DNA of 6,549 nt from Alphaproteobacteria bacterium (GTDB taxonomy: Bacteria > Pseudomonadota > Alphaproteobacteria > ATCC43930 > CGMCC-115725). Made by a program: the position numbers and the translations under genes. How positions within the stretch are numbered: the first letter of the stretch is position 1; each line of letters starts with the position of its first letter. The notes below the pieces were generated by a model. It was not told where the DNA came from. It worked only from the letters and a program-made list of their open reading frames with translations, and ran no database searches. This document shows positions 1 to 5,363 of this stretch, piece after piece. The stretch covers positions 1 to 6,549 of the forward strand of contig JASHUO010000450.1 in NCBI GenBank assembly GCA_030039975.1, in the 5' to 3' direction.

Positions 1-1
1 A

Positions 2-1087
2 TTCGCGCGCATCTCGCCCAACCCTTACCTCCAGCACATCATCGGCATGCTGATGGTGGGCTTGCTCGCCTACGGCATGATGATGCTCACCGGCTATTAC
101 TATGTCGAAGGGCCGAGCTATGCGGCGCTGCAGGACATGCTGCGCGGCGACGTCGCCACCTTGGGCTTCTTCGCGCTGCTGTTTGTGGCCAAAGCGCTGG
201 CGACGACGATCACCCTAGGTTCGGGCGGCAGCGGCGGTGTGTTCTCGGCATCGATGGTGCTGGGCGCGGCGCTGGGCGGTGTCGTCGGCACGGCGACGAA
301 CCTGGTGGCGCCGGGCCTCGAGGTCGATGTCACGGATTTCTGCATCGTCGGGATGGCCGGCATGCTCGGCGGCACCACCGGAGCCGCCATCACCGCCATC
401 GTCATGGTGTTCGAGCTCACCCGCGATTACAACGTCATCGTGCCGATGATCCTGGGCGTGACCTTGGCGCTCGCGGTGCGCCGCGCGGTGCTGCCGGAGA
501 GCGTCTACACCCTGAAGCTCGTCAAGAAGGGGCATGAGGTGCCCGACGCGCTGCAGGCAAACACCTACCGCATCCGCCATGCCGACAAGGCGATGGCGAC
601 GGATTTCGAGCTGCGCAAGGCGAGCGAGCCGCTCGACGAGGCGCTCGGCTCGCTCGAAGAGACCGGCGCGCCGTTCTATCTCATGATTGCCGATGGCGCC
701 CGGCTCAAGGGCTATCTCCGTCTCGATCCCGGCTTCAAGCTCTGGCAAGCGCGCGAGCATGGCACCACGCTCGGCGATGTCACCCGCACCGATTTCGTGC
801 TGGCGCGGCCAGCCGATGCGATGTTCGACGTGATCGGGCGCCTGGCCCGGCGCGGCGGCAATCTCGCCATCGTCGTCAGCGGCTCGCGGCGCATTCCGCG
901 CGCCAGCAATGTCGTGGGGTTCATCGGCCTCGACACGATGGGCGCCGCCGTCATCGACAATGCGCGCGCTTATGCTGCGCCGCCGAGCCGTAATCCCTTC
1001 CCGATCCTGTATCGCCGCCGGGTCGTGCGTCCGATCCGCTTCTGGCGGGACAAGCTGAGGGGAACGCGCCCCGAGCCTGACACCTGA
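2..1087 (+). CDS. ClC family chloride channel/antiporter, C-terminal part with CBS-like region (5' truncated by window)
   Basis: This is the C-terminal 361 residues of an inner-membrane ClC protein, a family that moves Cl- through a channel or in exchange for H+. The frame is open from base 2, so the true start lies upstream. The first ATG at 47 is an internal Met within a membrane helix. Visible are hydrophobic helices at about residues 12-35 and 50-70, the glycine-rich segment GSGGSGGVFSAS (73-84) that matches the third ClC signature GxFxP, and the segment GMAGMLGGTTGAAITAIVM. This is followed by FELTRDYNVIVPMI, whose Tyr143 aligns with the chloride-coordinating tyrosine near the C-terminal end of E. 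coli ClcA. From about residue 165 the chain is soluble and contains two CBS-like units, the second around LARPADAMFDVIGRLARRGG with a final VVGFIGLDTM. The signature proline is Ala83 here. The gating and proton glutamates would be in the missing half, so channel versus antiporter cannot be decided. Family assignment is firm. Confidence 0.93.
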   Translation, partial: FARISPNPYLQHIIGMLMVGLLAYGMMMLTGYYYVEGPSYAALQDMLRGDVATLGFFALLFVAKALATTITLGSGGSGGVFSASMVLGAALGGVVGTATNLVAPGLEVDVTDFCIVGMAGMLGGTTGAAITAIVMVFELTRDYNVIVPMILGVTLALAVRRAVLPESVYTLKLVKKGHEVPDALQANTYRIRHADKAMATDFELRKASEPLDEALGSLEETGAPFYLMIADGARLKGYLRLDPGFKLWQAREHGTTLGDVTRTDFVLARPADAMFDVIGRLARRGGNLAIVVSGSRRIPRASNVVGFIGLDTMGAAVIDNARAYAAPPSRNPFPILYRRRVVRPIRFWRDKLRGTRPEPDT

Positions 1088-1152
1088 TCCCGCAGCTTCG
1101 ATCGGGCATGCCCACTGCGCGAAATGATGCCCCGGCATGTGCCAAAGACGAA

Positions 1153-1187
1153 CTTGCCTCGGCAATAGGCAAGGTTACTATTGAGGC
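1153..1187 (+). promoter_or_regulatory. Candidate sigma70-type promoter embedded in interleaved inverted repeats
   Basis: A TTGCCT at 1154-1159 and a TACTAT at 1176-1181, spaced by 16 bases, each match four of six bases of the -35 and -10 consensus. The predicted start near 1188 gives a leader of about 60 bases before the small gene at 1248. Two inverted repeats overlie it: CTTGCCT (1153-1159) with AGGCAAG (1167-1173), and CAATAG (1163-1168) with CTATTG (1178-1183). An outer pair GCCTC (1156-1160) / GAGGC (1183-1187) is also present. Such dyads over a promoter are typical operator sites for dimeric repressors, but no regulator gene is in the window. The elements are visible; their function is inferred. 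Confidence 0.4.
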
Positions 1188-1235
1188 AGTGCTGTCGCCG
1201 AGCGGAGACGGGCGACCGGCATGATCGAGAAAACC

Positions 1236-1241
1236 AGGGGA
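1236..1241 (+). promoter_or_regulatory. Ribosome binding site that sets the start of the 72-residue gene
   Basis: AGGGGA lies 6 bases before the ATG at 1248. The alternative in-frame ATG at 1221 has only a distant GCGGAGA at about 1202 and would add nine residues (MIEKTRGPA) that do not look structured. The start at 1248 is therefore preferred. Confidence 0.55.
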
Positions 1242-1247
1242 CCCGCG

Positions 1248-1466
1248 ATGCCGCGAAAGTTTCGGCTGACCTGCGCGCGCACGACCTATTTCGATATCGA
1301 CATCGCCGCCGACAGCAGCGCCGAGGCGGAGCGTCTGCTCGAGGCTATGCTGAAGATCGATCCGATGACGCCGGAGCGCCAGACGATCGGACGCCCGGTC
1401 GACCGTGTTGTCGAGATCGGGGCCGAGGAGCAGGCGGCCGCCAAACCGCACGACGCGGCGGCTTAG
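1248..1466 (+). CDS. Small uncharacterised cytoplasmic protein (72 aa)
   Basis: I do not recognise a named family. The product begins MPRKFRLTCARTTYFDIDI, which reads as two beta strands, followed by an acidic turn and a helix of the form SSAEAERLLEAML. A second short strand region (RVVEIGAEEQ) leads to an alanine-rich, probably disordered tail ending KPHDAAA. The strand-strand-helix pattern, with a 'DSSAEAERL' segment, resembles many small bacterial proteins whose N-terminus reads like 'v.v.A.s.eeAe'. That resemblance is from memory and gives no function. There is no signal peptide or membrane segment. The gene has a good ribosome binding site, a candidate promoter upstream and a strong hairpin 33 bases after its stop, so it looks like a single-gene transcription unit. 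An alternative start at 1221 is possible. Coding status is likely; function is unknown. Confidence 0.7.
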   Translation: MPRKFRLTCARTTYFDIDIAADSSAEAERLLEAMLKIDPMTPERQTIGRPVDRVVEIGAEEQAAAKPHDAAA

Positions 1467-1499
1467 GCCGGCCTTCCTCAGGGAAAGCGCGACGCGGAA

Positions 1500-1530
1500 A
1501 AGCCGGCTGTCTCGACGAGACAGCCGGCTT
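1500..1530 (+). terminator. Perfect 15-bp inverted repeat, probable transcription terminator
   Basis: The arm AAGCCGGCTGTCTCG (1500-1514) and its exact reverse complement (1516-1530) flank a single central A. The RNA would fold into a long GC-rich stem with a small loop made by opening the central bases. It lies 33 bases after the stop of the 72-residue gene and before the promoter of the next gene. The downstream side on the + strand (TTGGTGTTCGGTT) is only modestly T-rich. On the - strand the stem is followed by TTTTCC, so it may work in either direction or mainly as a 3'-end stabiliser. Confidence 0.65.
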
Positions 1531-1551
1531 GGTGTTCGGTTGGGCTGTGCG

Positions 1552-1560
1552 TGCTAAGAT
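1552..1560 (+). promoter_or_regulatory. Candidate extended -10 promoter for the 85-aa lipoprotein gene
   Basis: TGCTAAGAT carries the extended -10 dinucleotide TG one base before TAAGAT, which matches TATAAT at four of six positions. No good -35 element is seen 16-18 bases upstream, as that space is the edge of the hairpin. Transcription from about 1567 would give a leader of only about 18 bases, just enough to carry the ribosome binding site. Weak by sequence alone. Confidence 0.35.
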
Positions 1561-1572
1561 CACCCGGCAATT

Positions 1573-1583
1573 GGGAGGTGATC
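1573..1583 (+). promoter_or_regulatory. Very strong ribosome binding site (GGGAGGTGATC) fixing a GTG start
   Basis: GGAGGTGATC is close to a full complement of the 3' end of 16S rRNA (anti-Shine-Dalgarno core plus flank). The core GGAGG sits 6 bases before GTG at 1585. This decides in favour of the GTG start and suggests efficient translation. Confidence 0.7.
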
Positions 1584-1584
1584 C

Positions 1585-1842
1585 GTGGACGCGAAACGGC
1601 TCGTCGGTGTGGCCTTGCTGCTCGGTGGATTGAGCCTCGCCGGCTGTGCTCCGGCGCTCAACGGGAGCGGTGAAAGCGGCGGCACGATTCATCAGTTCCT
1701 CGTCTATCCCGGCTCGAATGTCGATCATGCCGTGGTCATGGCCGCTCAATATTGCGACCAATACGGGCGCTCCGGACATATCGCGCACGAGGAACTCGGC
1801 TGGTTCTGGTCAGACACGATCACTTTCGATTGCATCAATTGA
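1585..1842 (+). CDS. Small predicted lipoprotein (85 aa), function unknown
   Basis: The N-terminus is a lipoprotein signal peptide: basic residues K4 and R5, a hydrophobic stretch VGVALLLGGLSL, and the lipobox LAGC with Cys21 as the predicted lipidated residue. Cleavage leaves a mature part of 65 residues. Residue +2 is Ala rather than Asp, which in enterobacterial rules favours the outer membrane. The mature protein has a short Gly/Ser linker and then a compact region with AAQYCDQYGRSGHIAHEE and a final DTITFDCIN. The Cys-x-x-Tyr-Gly pattern followed by a late Cys recurs, as I recall, in short uncharacterised lipoproteins of proteobacteria, and the two mature cysteines (Cys58 and Cys83) could form a disulfide. 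The GTG start is supported by an exceptional ribosome binding site. The next gene is also a lipoprotein, but 209 bases separate them, so cotranscription is uncertain. No function is assigned. Confidence 0.75.
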   Translation: MDAKRLVGVALLLGGLSLAGCAPALNGSGESGGTIHQFLVYPGSNVDHAVVMAAQYCDQYGRSGHIAHEELGWFWSDTITFDCIN

Positions 1843-1858
1843 CAAGACCGCAGATCCG

Positions 1859-1880
1859 GCGGCTGCAGGGCCGCTGCTTT
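1859..1880 (+). terminator. Weak candidate terminator after the 85-aa lipoprotein gene
   Basis: GCGGC (1859-1863) can pair with GCCGC (1870-1874) around a 6-base loop. A short pyrimidine-rich TGCTTT follows. It lies 17 bases after the stop codon. The stem is only 5 bp and there is no real T tract, so this is a tentative call. Confidence 0.25.
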
Positions 1881-1947
1881 CGGTTGAACCAACCTAGCGC
1901 CCCGCAACGATGACGGCGCAGGCGGAGCGAGGGATCGCTACCTGCGT

Positions 1948-1953
1948 TTGACA
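1948..1953 (+). promoter_or_regulatory. Perfect -35-like TTGACA upstream of the SYLF gene
   Basis: TTGACA matches the sigma70 -35 consensus exactly and lies about 100 bases before the ATG at 2052. No recognisable -10 stands 15-19 bases downstream in this GC-rich stretch. It is therefore at best half a promoter. A weaker alternative pair is TTGCGG (1981-1986) with TCTCAT (2003-2008), spaced by 16 bases. Confidence 0.25.
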
Positions 1954-2038
1954 GCGACAGCGATGCGGCGAGCGGCCCGGTTGCGGCCGATACCGTGCGC
2001 CTTCTCATGGGCCCCGTCGGGCTCTCATCAGCCAAGCG

Positions 2039-2044
2039 AAGGAG
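2039..2044 (+). promoter_or_regulatory. Ribosome binding site that sets the start of the SYLF lipoprotein
   Basis: AAGGAG stands 7 bases before ATG 2052. Starting there puts a basic n-region and a lipoprotein signal at the N-terminus. The longer frame from ATG 1995 would place 19 extra residues in front of the signal and has no comparable site. Confidence 0.7.
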
Positions 2045-2051
2045 AGCGAGC

Positions 2052-2774
2052 ATGCGATACCGGAGAGCCCGCTGGGGCGGCGTGTTGTTGCTTTTGCTGT
2101 GCTTCGGGGTCTCGGCTTGCGAATCATCGGGGCCCGAGACGCCGGCGAAAGCAGAGATCAGCGAGCAGCAGCAGCTGATCGATCACGCACAGCTCGCGGT
2201 GGCCAATCTCCGCAGCGGCAGCTCCCCGGTAAGGGATCCGGTCAACAGCTACCTCGCCCGCGCGCGCGGGGTTCTGATCTTCCCCGATCTGCTGCGGGCC
2301 GGGTTCATCTTCGGTGCCTCGGGCGGCACCGGCGTGTTGTTGGAGCGGACGGCCACCGGTTGGAGCGATCCCGTCTTCTACTATACCGGCGCCGGGTCTT
2401 TCGGCCTCCAGATCGGTGCTGAAGGCGGGAGCGTGCTGTTCGTGATCATGAATGACGGCGCGTTGCGCAAGATCGTCAACGGCACCGGCGTCAACCTCGG
2501 CGGCGATGTGTCGATCGCGCTCGGCCCCTATGGCGGCGGCACGCAAGGCGCGACCACTACCAATCTCGGCGCCGATCTTGTCGCCTTTTCCGCTCAGCAG
2601 GGCGTTTTCGGCGGTGCGGCGGTGCAGGGTGGCACCATCAACCCACGGCAGGAGTGGAACGCCGCCTACTACGGCCCCGCTGCGACGCCGCCGGCCATCC
2701 TCGCGGGAAGATTCCACAATCACGGCGCGCGGCGGCTGATCGAAGCGTTGGCGATCGCAAAGCCCACCAGCTAA
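2052..2774 (+). CDS. SYLF/Ysc84-domain lipoprotein (240 aa)
   Basis: The protein belongs to the SYLF (Ysc84, formerly DUF500) family. Eukaryotic members bind phosphoinositides and actin; bacterial members are usually secreted or lipid-anchored and functionally obscure. A signal peptide with MRYRRARWGG, the core VLLLLLCFGV and the lipobox VSAC predicts lipidation at Cys23. A Glu/Gln-rich helical stretch (about 35-55) precedes the SYLF core: ARGVLIFPDLLRAGFIFGAS (71-90), GGTGVLLERTATGWSDPVFY (91-110), GSFGLQIGAEGGSVLFVIMND (115-135), then GDVSIALGP and TTNLGADLVAFSAQQGVFGGAAVQG (169-193). These are the expected conserved blocks in order. The C-terminus (FHNHGARRLIEALA) is a short helix. Length and order fit an intact family member. 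Location is inferred to be the periplasmic face of the outer membrane. It converges on the DJ-1/PfpI gene. The role in this organism is unknown. Confidence 0.9.
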   Translation: MRYRRARWGGVLLLLLCFGVSACESSGPETPAKAEISEQQQLIDHAQLAVANLRSGSSPVRDPVNSYLARARGVLIFPDLLRAGFIFGASGGTGVLLERTATGWSDPVFYYTGAGSFGLQIGAEGGSVLFVIMNDGALRKIVNGTGVNLGGDVSIALGPYGGGTQGATTTNLGADLVAFSAQQGVFGGAAVQGGTINPRQEWNAAYYGPAATPPAILAGRFHNHGARRLIEALAIAKPTS

Positions 2775-2800
2775 CGCCGCTCGCTGGGCGATGAGTGGCG
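2775..2800 (+). terminator. Candidate hairpin in the convergent gap
   Basis: CGCCGCTC (2775-2782) can pair with GAGTGGCG (2793-2800) in RNA, with one G-U wobble, around a 10-base loop. It begins directly after the TAA of the SYLF gene and ends just before the stop of the opposing gene. There is no T tract on either side. On the - strand the wobble becomes an A-C mismatch, so the fold favours the + transcript. Confidence 0.3.
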
Positions 2801-2802
2801 CG

Positions 2803-3561
2803 CTAGAGGCTCGGCCGCTCGACCATGCTGGCAAAGTCGCTGGCGAAGCGGTGGGCGTCTCCGGGCCAGCGCGCGGACAGATAGTTGCCATCGCGAACCG
2901 TGAAGCCGGCATCGGGCCGGTCTGGCCCGTCGCGGACCAACGCGACCGGGCCGGTGATGAAATCTGCGGGACGCGCGAGCGCAGCGCGGACCTCGTCCTC
3001 GACTGTCGTCGGATAGGTTCGATAGTAGTTGCCAAGGTAAAGCGCGGTCAGCGCCCAAGCGCTCAGCTCCATGAACTTCGTGAGGCTCGTCGTCTTGCGG
3101 CCATATAAAATGGACTTGCCGCCGCCGGTGCGCGCACGAGCCGCCAGGACGACGCCGTGGCAAATCGCGCCGACCGCCTTGTGCTCGGCGAAAAAAGCAA
3201 GGACGGCCGCTTGCAACCGTTCAGATTCGAGATAGGGCCGCATGCCTTTGGCGTGGCCGCCGGGCAGGAGCAGCGCGTCATAATCGCCGACACGGATGTC
3301 GTCATAGCGGATCGGCTGTCGAAACCCGTCGCACAGCGCCATCTCGTCGTAGCAGCGGCGGCCGTGCTGATCCGCCTTCAGCAAGGACGCGAAGACCCCC
3401 AGCCCTTTGCCCGTCACCATCATCGGATCTGCTTCCGCGGGCCTGCCGTCCGGCGTGGCGAAGACGATGCGATGCCCGCGCTCGCGCAGCATGCGCCACG
3501 GCACACCGGTTTCCGTCGGGTCGAAGTCGCGTTTGGGTAAAGGCATCAATATTGTGGCCAT
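2803..3561 (-). CDS. DJ-1/PfpI family protein (type 1 glutamine amidotransferase-like, 252 aa)
   Basis: The product is a cytoplasmic DJ-1/PfpI superfamily protein. Members include proteases, chaperones, glyoxalase III and deglycase-type enzymes, so the exact activity cannot be deduced. The N-terminal ATILMPLPKRDFDPTETGVPW gives the first strand and a Glu17 suitable for the conserved acidic partner of the active-site cysteine. FATPDG (35-38 region), DYDALLLPGGHAKGMRPYL (93-111) and the nucleophile elbow VGAICHGVVLAAR (130-142, Cys134 and His135) are all intact. A larger-subclass insertion follows (GRKTTSL, LGNYYRTYPTTVEDEV), and the C-terminal DGNYLSARWPGDAHRFASDF (224-243) is strongly typical of a subgroup labelled type 1 glutamine amidotransferase domain protein. 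No amide-accepting synthase domain is attached, so glutamine amidotransferase activity is doubtful. ATG 3561 has no clear ribosome binding site, only AAGG 10 bases away. The gene is divergent from the acyl-CoA ligase and appears monocistronic. Confidence 0.92.
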   Translation of the reverse strand: MATILMPLPKRDFDPTETGVPWRMLRERGHRIVFATPDGRPAEADPMMVTGKGLGVFASLLKADQHGRRCYDEMALCDGFRQPIRYDDIRVGDYDALLLPGGHAKGMRPYLESERLQAAVLAFFAEHKAVGAICHGVVLAARARTGGGKSILYGRKTTSLTKFMELSAWALTALYLGNYYRTYPTTVEDEVRAALARPADFITGPVALVRDGPDRPDAGFTVRDGNYLSARWPGDAHRFASDFASMVERPSL

Positions 3562-3570
3562 TCTACAACG

Positions 3571-3599
3571 ACCTTAGTCAGCGACCGGCAGCGGGTCGA
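3571..3599 (-). promoter_or_regulatory. Candidate promoter for the DJ-1/PfpI gene, near-leaderless
   Basis: Read on the - strand, TCGACC (3599-3594) is followed after exactly 17 bases by TAAGGT (3576-3571), matching the -35 at four and the -10 at three of six positions. A start 6-7 bases downstream would fall only a few bases before the ATG. That would fit the lack of a clear ribosome binding site. Weak on sequence alone. Confidence 0.25.
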
Positions 3600-3608
3600 G
3601 CCCGGAGC

Positions 3609-3644
3609 ACGAGCAGGATGGAAGCTGCCTCCCGACTTGCTCGT
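3609..3644. repeat. Inverted repeat ACGAGCA / TGCTCGT in the divergent intergenic region
   Basis: ACGAGCA (3609-3615) and its exact reverse complement (3638-3644) are separated by 22 bases. It lies between the two divergent genes and could be a two-site operator or a chance match in GC-rich DNA. No function is assigned. Confidence 0.3.
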
Positions 3645-3669
3645 CGAACGCAGCCTCATGTACAACCGC

Positions 3670-3717
3670 TTGAGTCAACGCCCCGACATCGGCCGCGGGC
3701 CATGACGATCTTGACTC
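3670..3717. repeat. Paired TTGACTC-type motif upstream of the acyl-CoA ligase
   Basis: TTGAGTCAA (3670-3678) is a perfect 9-base palindrome. Its half GAGTCAA recurs inverted as TTGACTC at 3711-3717, 12 bases before the ligase ATG. The two copies are about four helical turns apart. This spacing and position suggest binding sites for a dimeric regulator that could repress the ligase operon by occluding its start. This is inference. Confidence 0.35.
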
Positions 3718-3729
3718 GAGGCTGCGGGC

Positions 3730-5361
3730 ATGACTTCTCCCCCGGCCACTGTCTTCGCCGCTTTCGCCGCCGCGGCACACGCGCATGGCGACCGGCCCTT
3801 CCTCGCGGTGCTGTCTGAAACCGCAGCGGCCTACGGCATCGCGGCCGGCGAGATCACTTATTGCCAGGCCGCATCAGGGATCGAGCGACTTGCCGCGCAA
3901 TATGCGAGCGCGGGCTATGGCGGCGGCCACCGGGTCGGGCTGCTGCTCGAGAGCCGGCCGGCCTTCTTGCTGCACTGGTTCGCGCTCAACCAGCTCGGCG
4001 CCAGCGTCGTGCCGATCAATCCCGATCTGCGCGCGGTCGAGCTCCAATACCTGATCGGCCACGCCGAGATCGCCGCCGCCGTGGCGTTGCCGGGGCGCCA
4101 GGCCCATCTCGCCGCGGCGGCTGCCGCAGCTGAGCGCAGCCTCGCCATCTTTGGACCGGAGGGTCCGCCTTTATCTGCGCCGGCACCGCCGCCGCTCGCG
4201 GCGCCGCCTGACGCCGCAACCGAGGCCGCTCTTCTTTATACCTCCGGCACCACGGGCCGGCCGAAGGGCTGCGTGCTGACCAATGCTTACTTCCTCAATG
4301 CGGGGCGCTGGTACGCCGAGGCGGGTGGACTGATCGCGCTGCGCCTGGGCGGCGAACGCATGCTGACGCCGCTGCCGCTCTTCCATATGAATGCCATGGC
4401 CTATTCCACGATGGCCATGGTGACCATGGGCGGCTGTCTCATCCTCCTCGACCGCTTCCATCCCCGGAGCTGGTGGCGGAGCGTCCGCACGGCGCGCGCG
4501 AGCGTCGTCCACTATCTCGGCGTCATGCCGCCGATCCTCCTCGCGGCGCCGGCGAGCGCGGCCGATCGCGATCACGGCGTCCGCTTCGGCTTCGGCGCGG
4601 GGGTCGATCAGCGAGTCCACGCCGCCTTCGAGATACGCTTCGGTTTCCCGCTCATCGAGGCCTGGGCCATGACCGAGACCGGCGCCGGCGCCGTCATGGC
4701 TGCCACTGAGGAGCCGCGCCATGTCGGCACCAATTGTTTCGGACGCGCGCGCGGCGATGTGGCGTATCGCATCCAACGCGCGGATGGCGCCGAGGCGGCC
4801 GAGGATGAACCGGGCGAGCTGCTGGTCCGCCATGCCGGGCCCGACCCGCGCTTCGGCTTCTTCCGCGAATATCTGAAGGATCCCGAAGCCACCGCCGAGG
4901 CCTGGACCGAAGGCTGGTTCCATACCGGCGACATCGTCCGCCGCTCGGCCGACGGCTCGCTGCATTTCGTCGATCGCCGCAAGAACCTGATCCGCCGCTC
5001 GGGCGAGAACATATCGGCCGTCGAGGTCGAGAGCGTGTTGCAGCAGCATCCCGCCGTACTTCAGGCCGCGGTCGCGGCGACGCCCGATCCGGTACGCGGC
5101 GACGAGGTCGTCGCCTGCGTCGTGACGGACGCGCCGATTCGCGATGAAGCGCAGCGCGATGAGCTCGCGGCCGAGCTTGTCTCCTGGTGCCTCGCACGGC
5201 TCGCCTATTACAAGGCGCCCGGCTATCTCGCCTTCGTCGAGAGCTTGCCGCTCACCTCGACGCAGAAGATCCAGCGCGGCGCGCTCAAGGAGCTGGTCGC
5301 GCGCGTCATGGCGAGCGGCGCCTACACCGATACCCGCGCCATGAAGAAGCGGATCCCGTGA
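3730..5361 (+). CDS. AMP-forming acyl-CoA ligase, CaiC-like (543 aa)
   Basis: This enzyme of the adenylate-forming (ANL) superfamily activates a carboxylic acid with ATP to an acyl-adenylate and then to the acyl-CoA, in the cytoplasm. The N-terminal domain has VGLLLESRPAFLLHWFALNQLGA (69-91). The phosphate-binding loop is LLYTSGTTGRPKG (168-180), the TPLPLFHMNA region follows (213-222), and the adenine/Mg2+ motif is EAWAMTETG (310-318). The hinge region carries WFHTGDI (396-402) and VDRRKNLIRRSGENISAVEVE (414-434). The C-terminal domain ends with STQKIQRGALKE, where Lys513 is the catalytic lysine for adenylation. All motifs are intact and the length is normal. The closest well-known relatives by motif style are crotonobetaine/carnitine-CoA ligase (CaiC) and other medium-size acid ligases. 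The substrate is unknown. An alanine/proline-rich linker (148-163) is the only oddity. GAGG at 3718-3721 supports ATG 3730. It is cotranscribed with the following thiolase-like gene. Confidence 0.93.
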   Translation: MTSPPATVFAAFAAAAHAHGDRPFLAVLSETAAAYGIAAGEITYCQAASGIERLAAQYASAGYGGGHRVGLLLESRPAFLLHWFALNQLGASVVPINPDLRAVELQYLIGHAEIAAAVALPGRQAHLAAAAAAAERSLAIFGPEGPPLSAPAPPPLAAPPDAATEAALLYTSGTTGRPKGCVLTNAYFLNAGRWYAEAGGLIALRLGGERMLTPLPLFHMNAMAYSTMAMVTMGGCLILLDRFHPRSWWRSVRTARASVVHYLGVMPPILLAAPASAADRDHGVRFGFGAGVDQRVHAAFEIRFGFPLIEAWAMTETGAGAVMAATEEPRHVGTNCFGRARGDVAYRIQRADGAEAAEDEPGELLVRHAGPDPRFGFFREYLKDPEATAEAWTEGWFHTGDIVRRSADGSLHFVDRRKNLIRRSGENISAVEVESVLQQHPAVLQAAVAATPDPVRGDEVVACVVTDAPIRDEAQRDELAAELVSWCLARLAYYKAPGYLAFVESLPLTSTQKIQRGALKELVARVMASGAYTDTRAMKKRIP

Positions 5362-5363
5362 CC

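Noticed and set aside
1104..1133. Possible terminator after the ClC gene (GGGCAT at 1104-1109 with ATGCCC at 1127-1132)
   Set aside because: The stem is 6 bp with a 17-base loop and no T tract, too weak to call.
215..1165. - strand frame of 316 codons opposite the ClC gene
   Set aside because: Antisense to a confident ClC gene, with composition typical of a shadow frame.
1181..1633. + strand 150-codon frame overlapping the 72-residue gene and running through the terminator hairpin
   Set aside because: It is in a different frame from the small gene with the better start. It begins at a non-ATG codon, is Arg/Gly-rich and crosses the palindrome and the next gene's promoter and start.
1995..2051. 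Longer N-terminus for the SYLF lipoprotein from ATG 1995
   Set aside because: It would put 19 residues before a textbook lipoprotein signal. The AAGGAG site directly favours ATG 2052.
2124..3035. - strand frame of 303 codons across the SYLF gene and the 3' part of the DJ-1/PfpI gene
   Set aside because: It overlaps two well-supported genes on both strands and has no motif or ribosome binding site.
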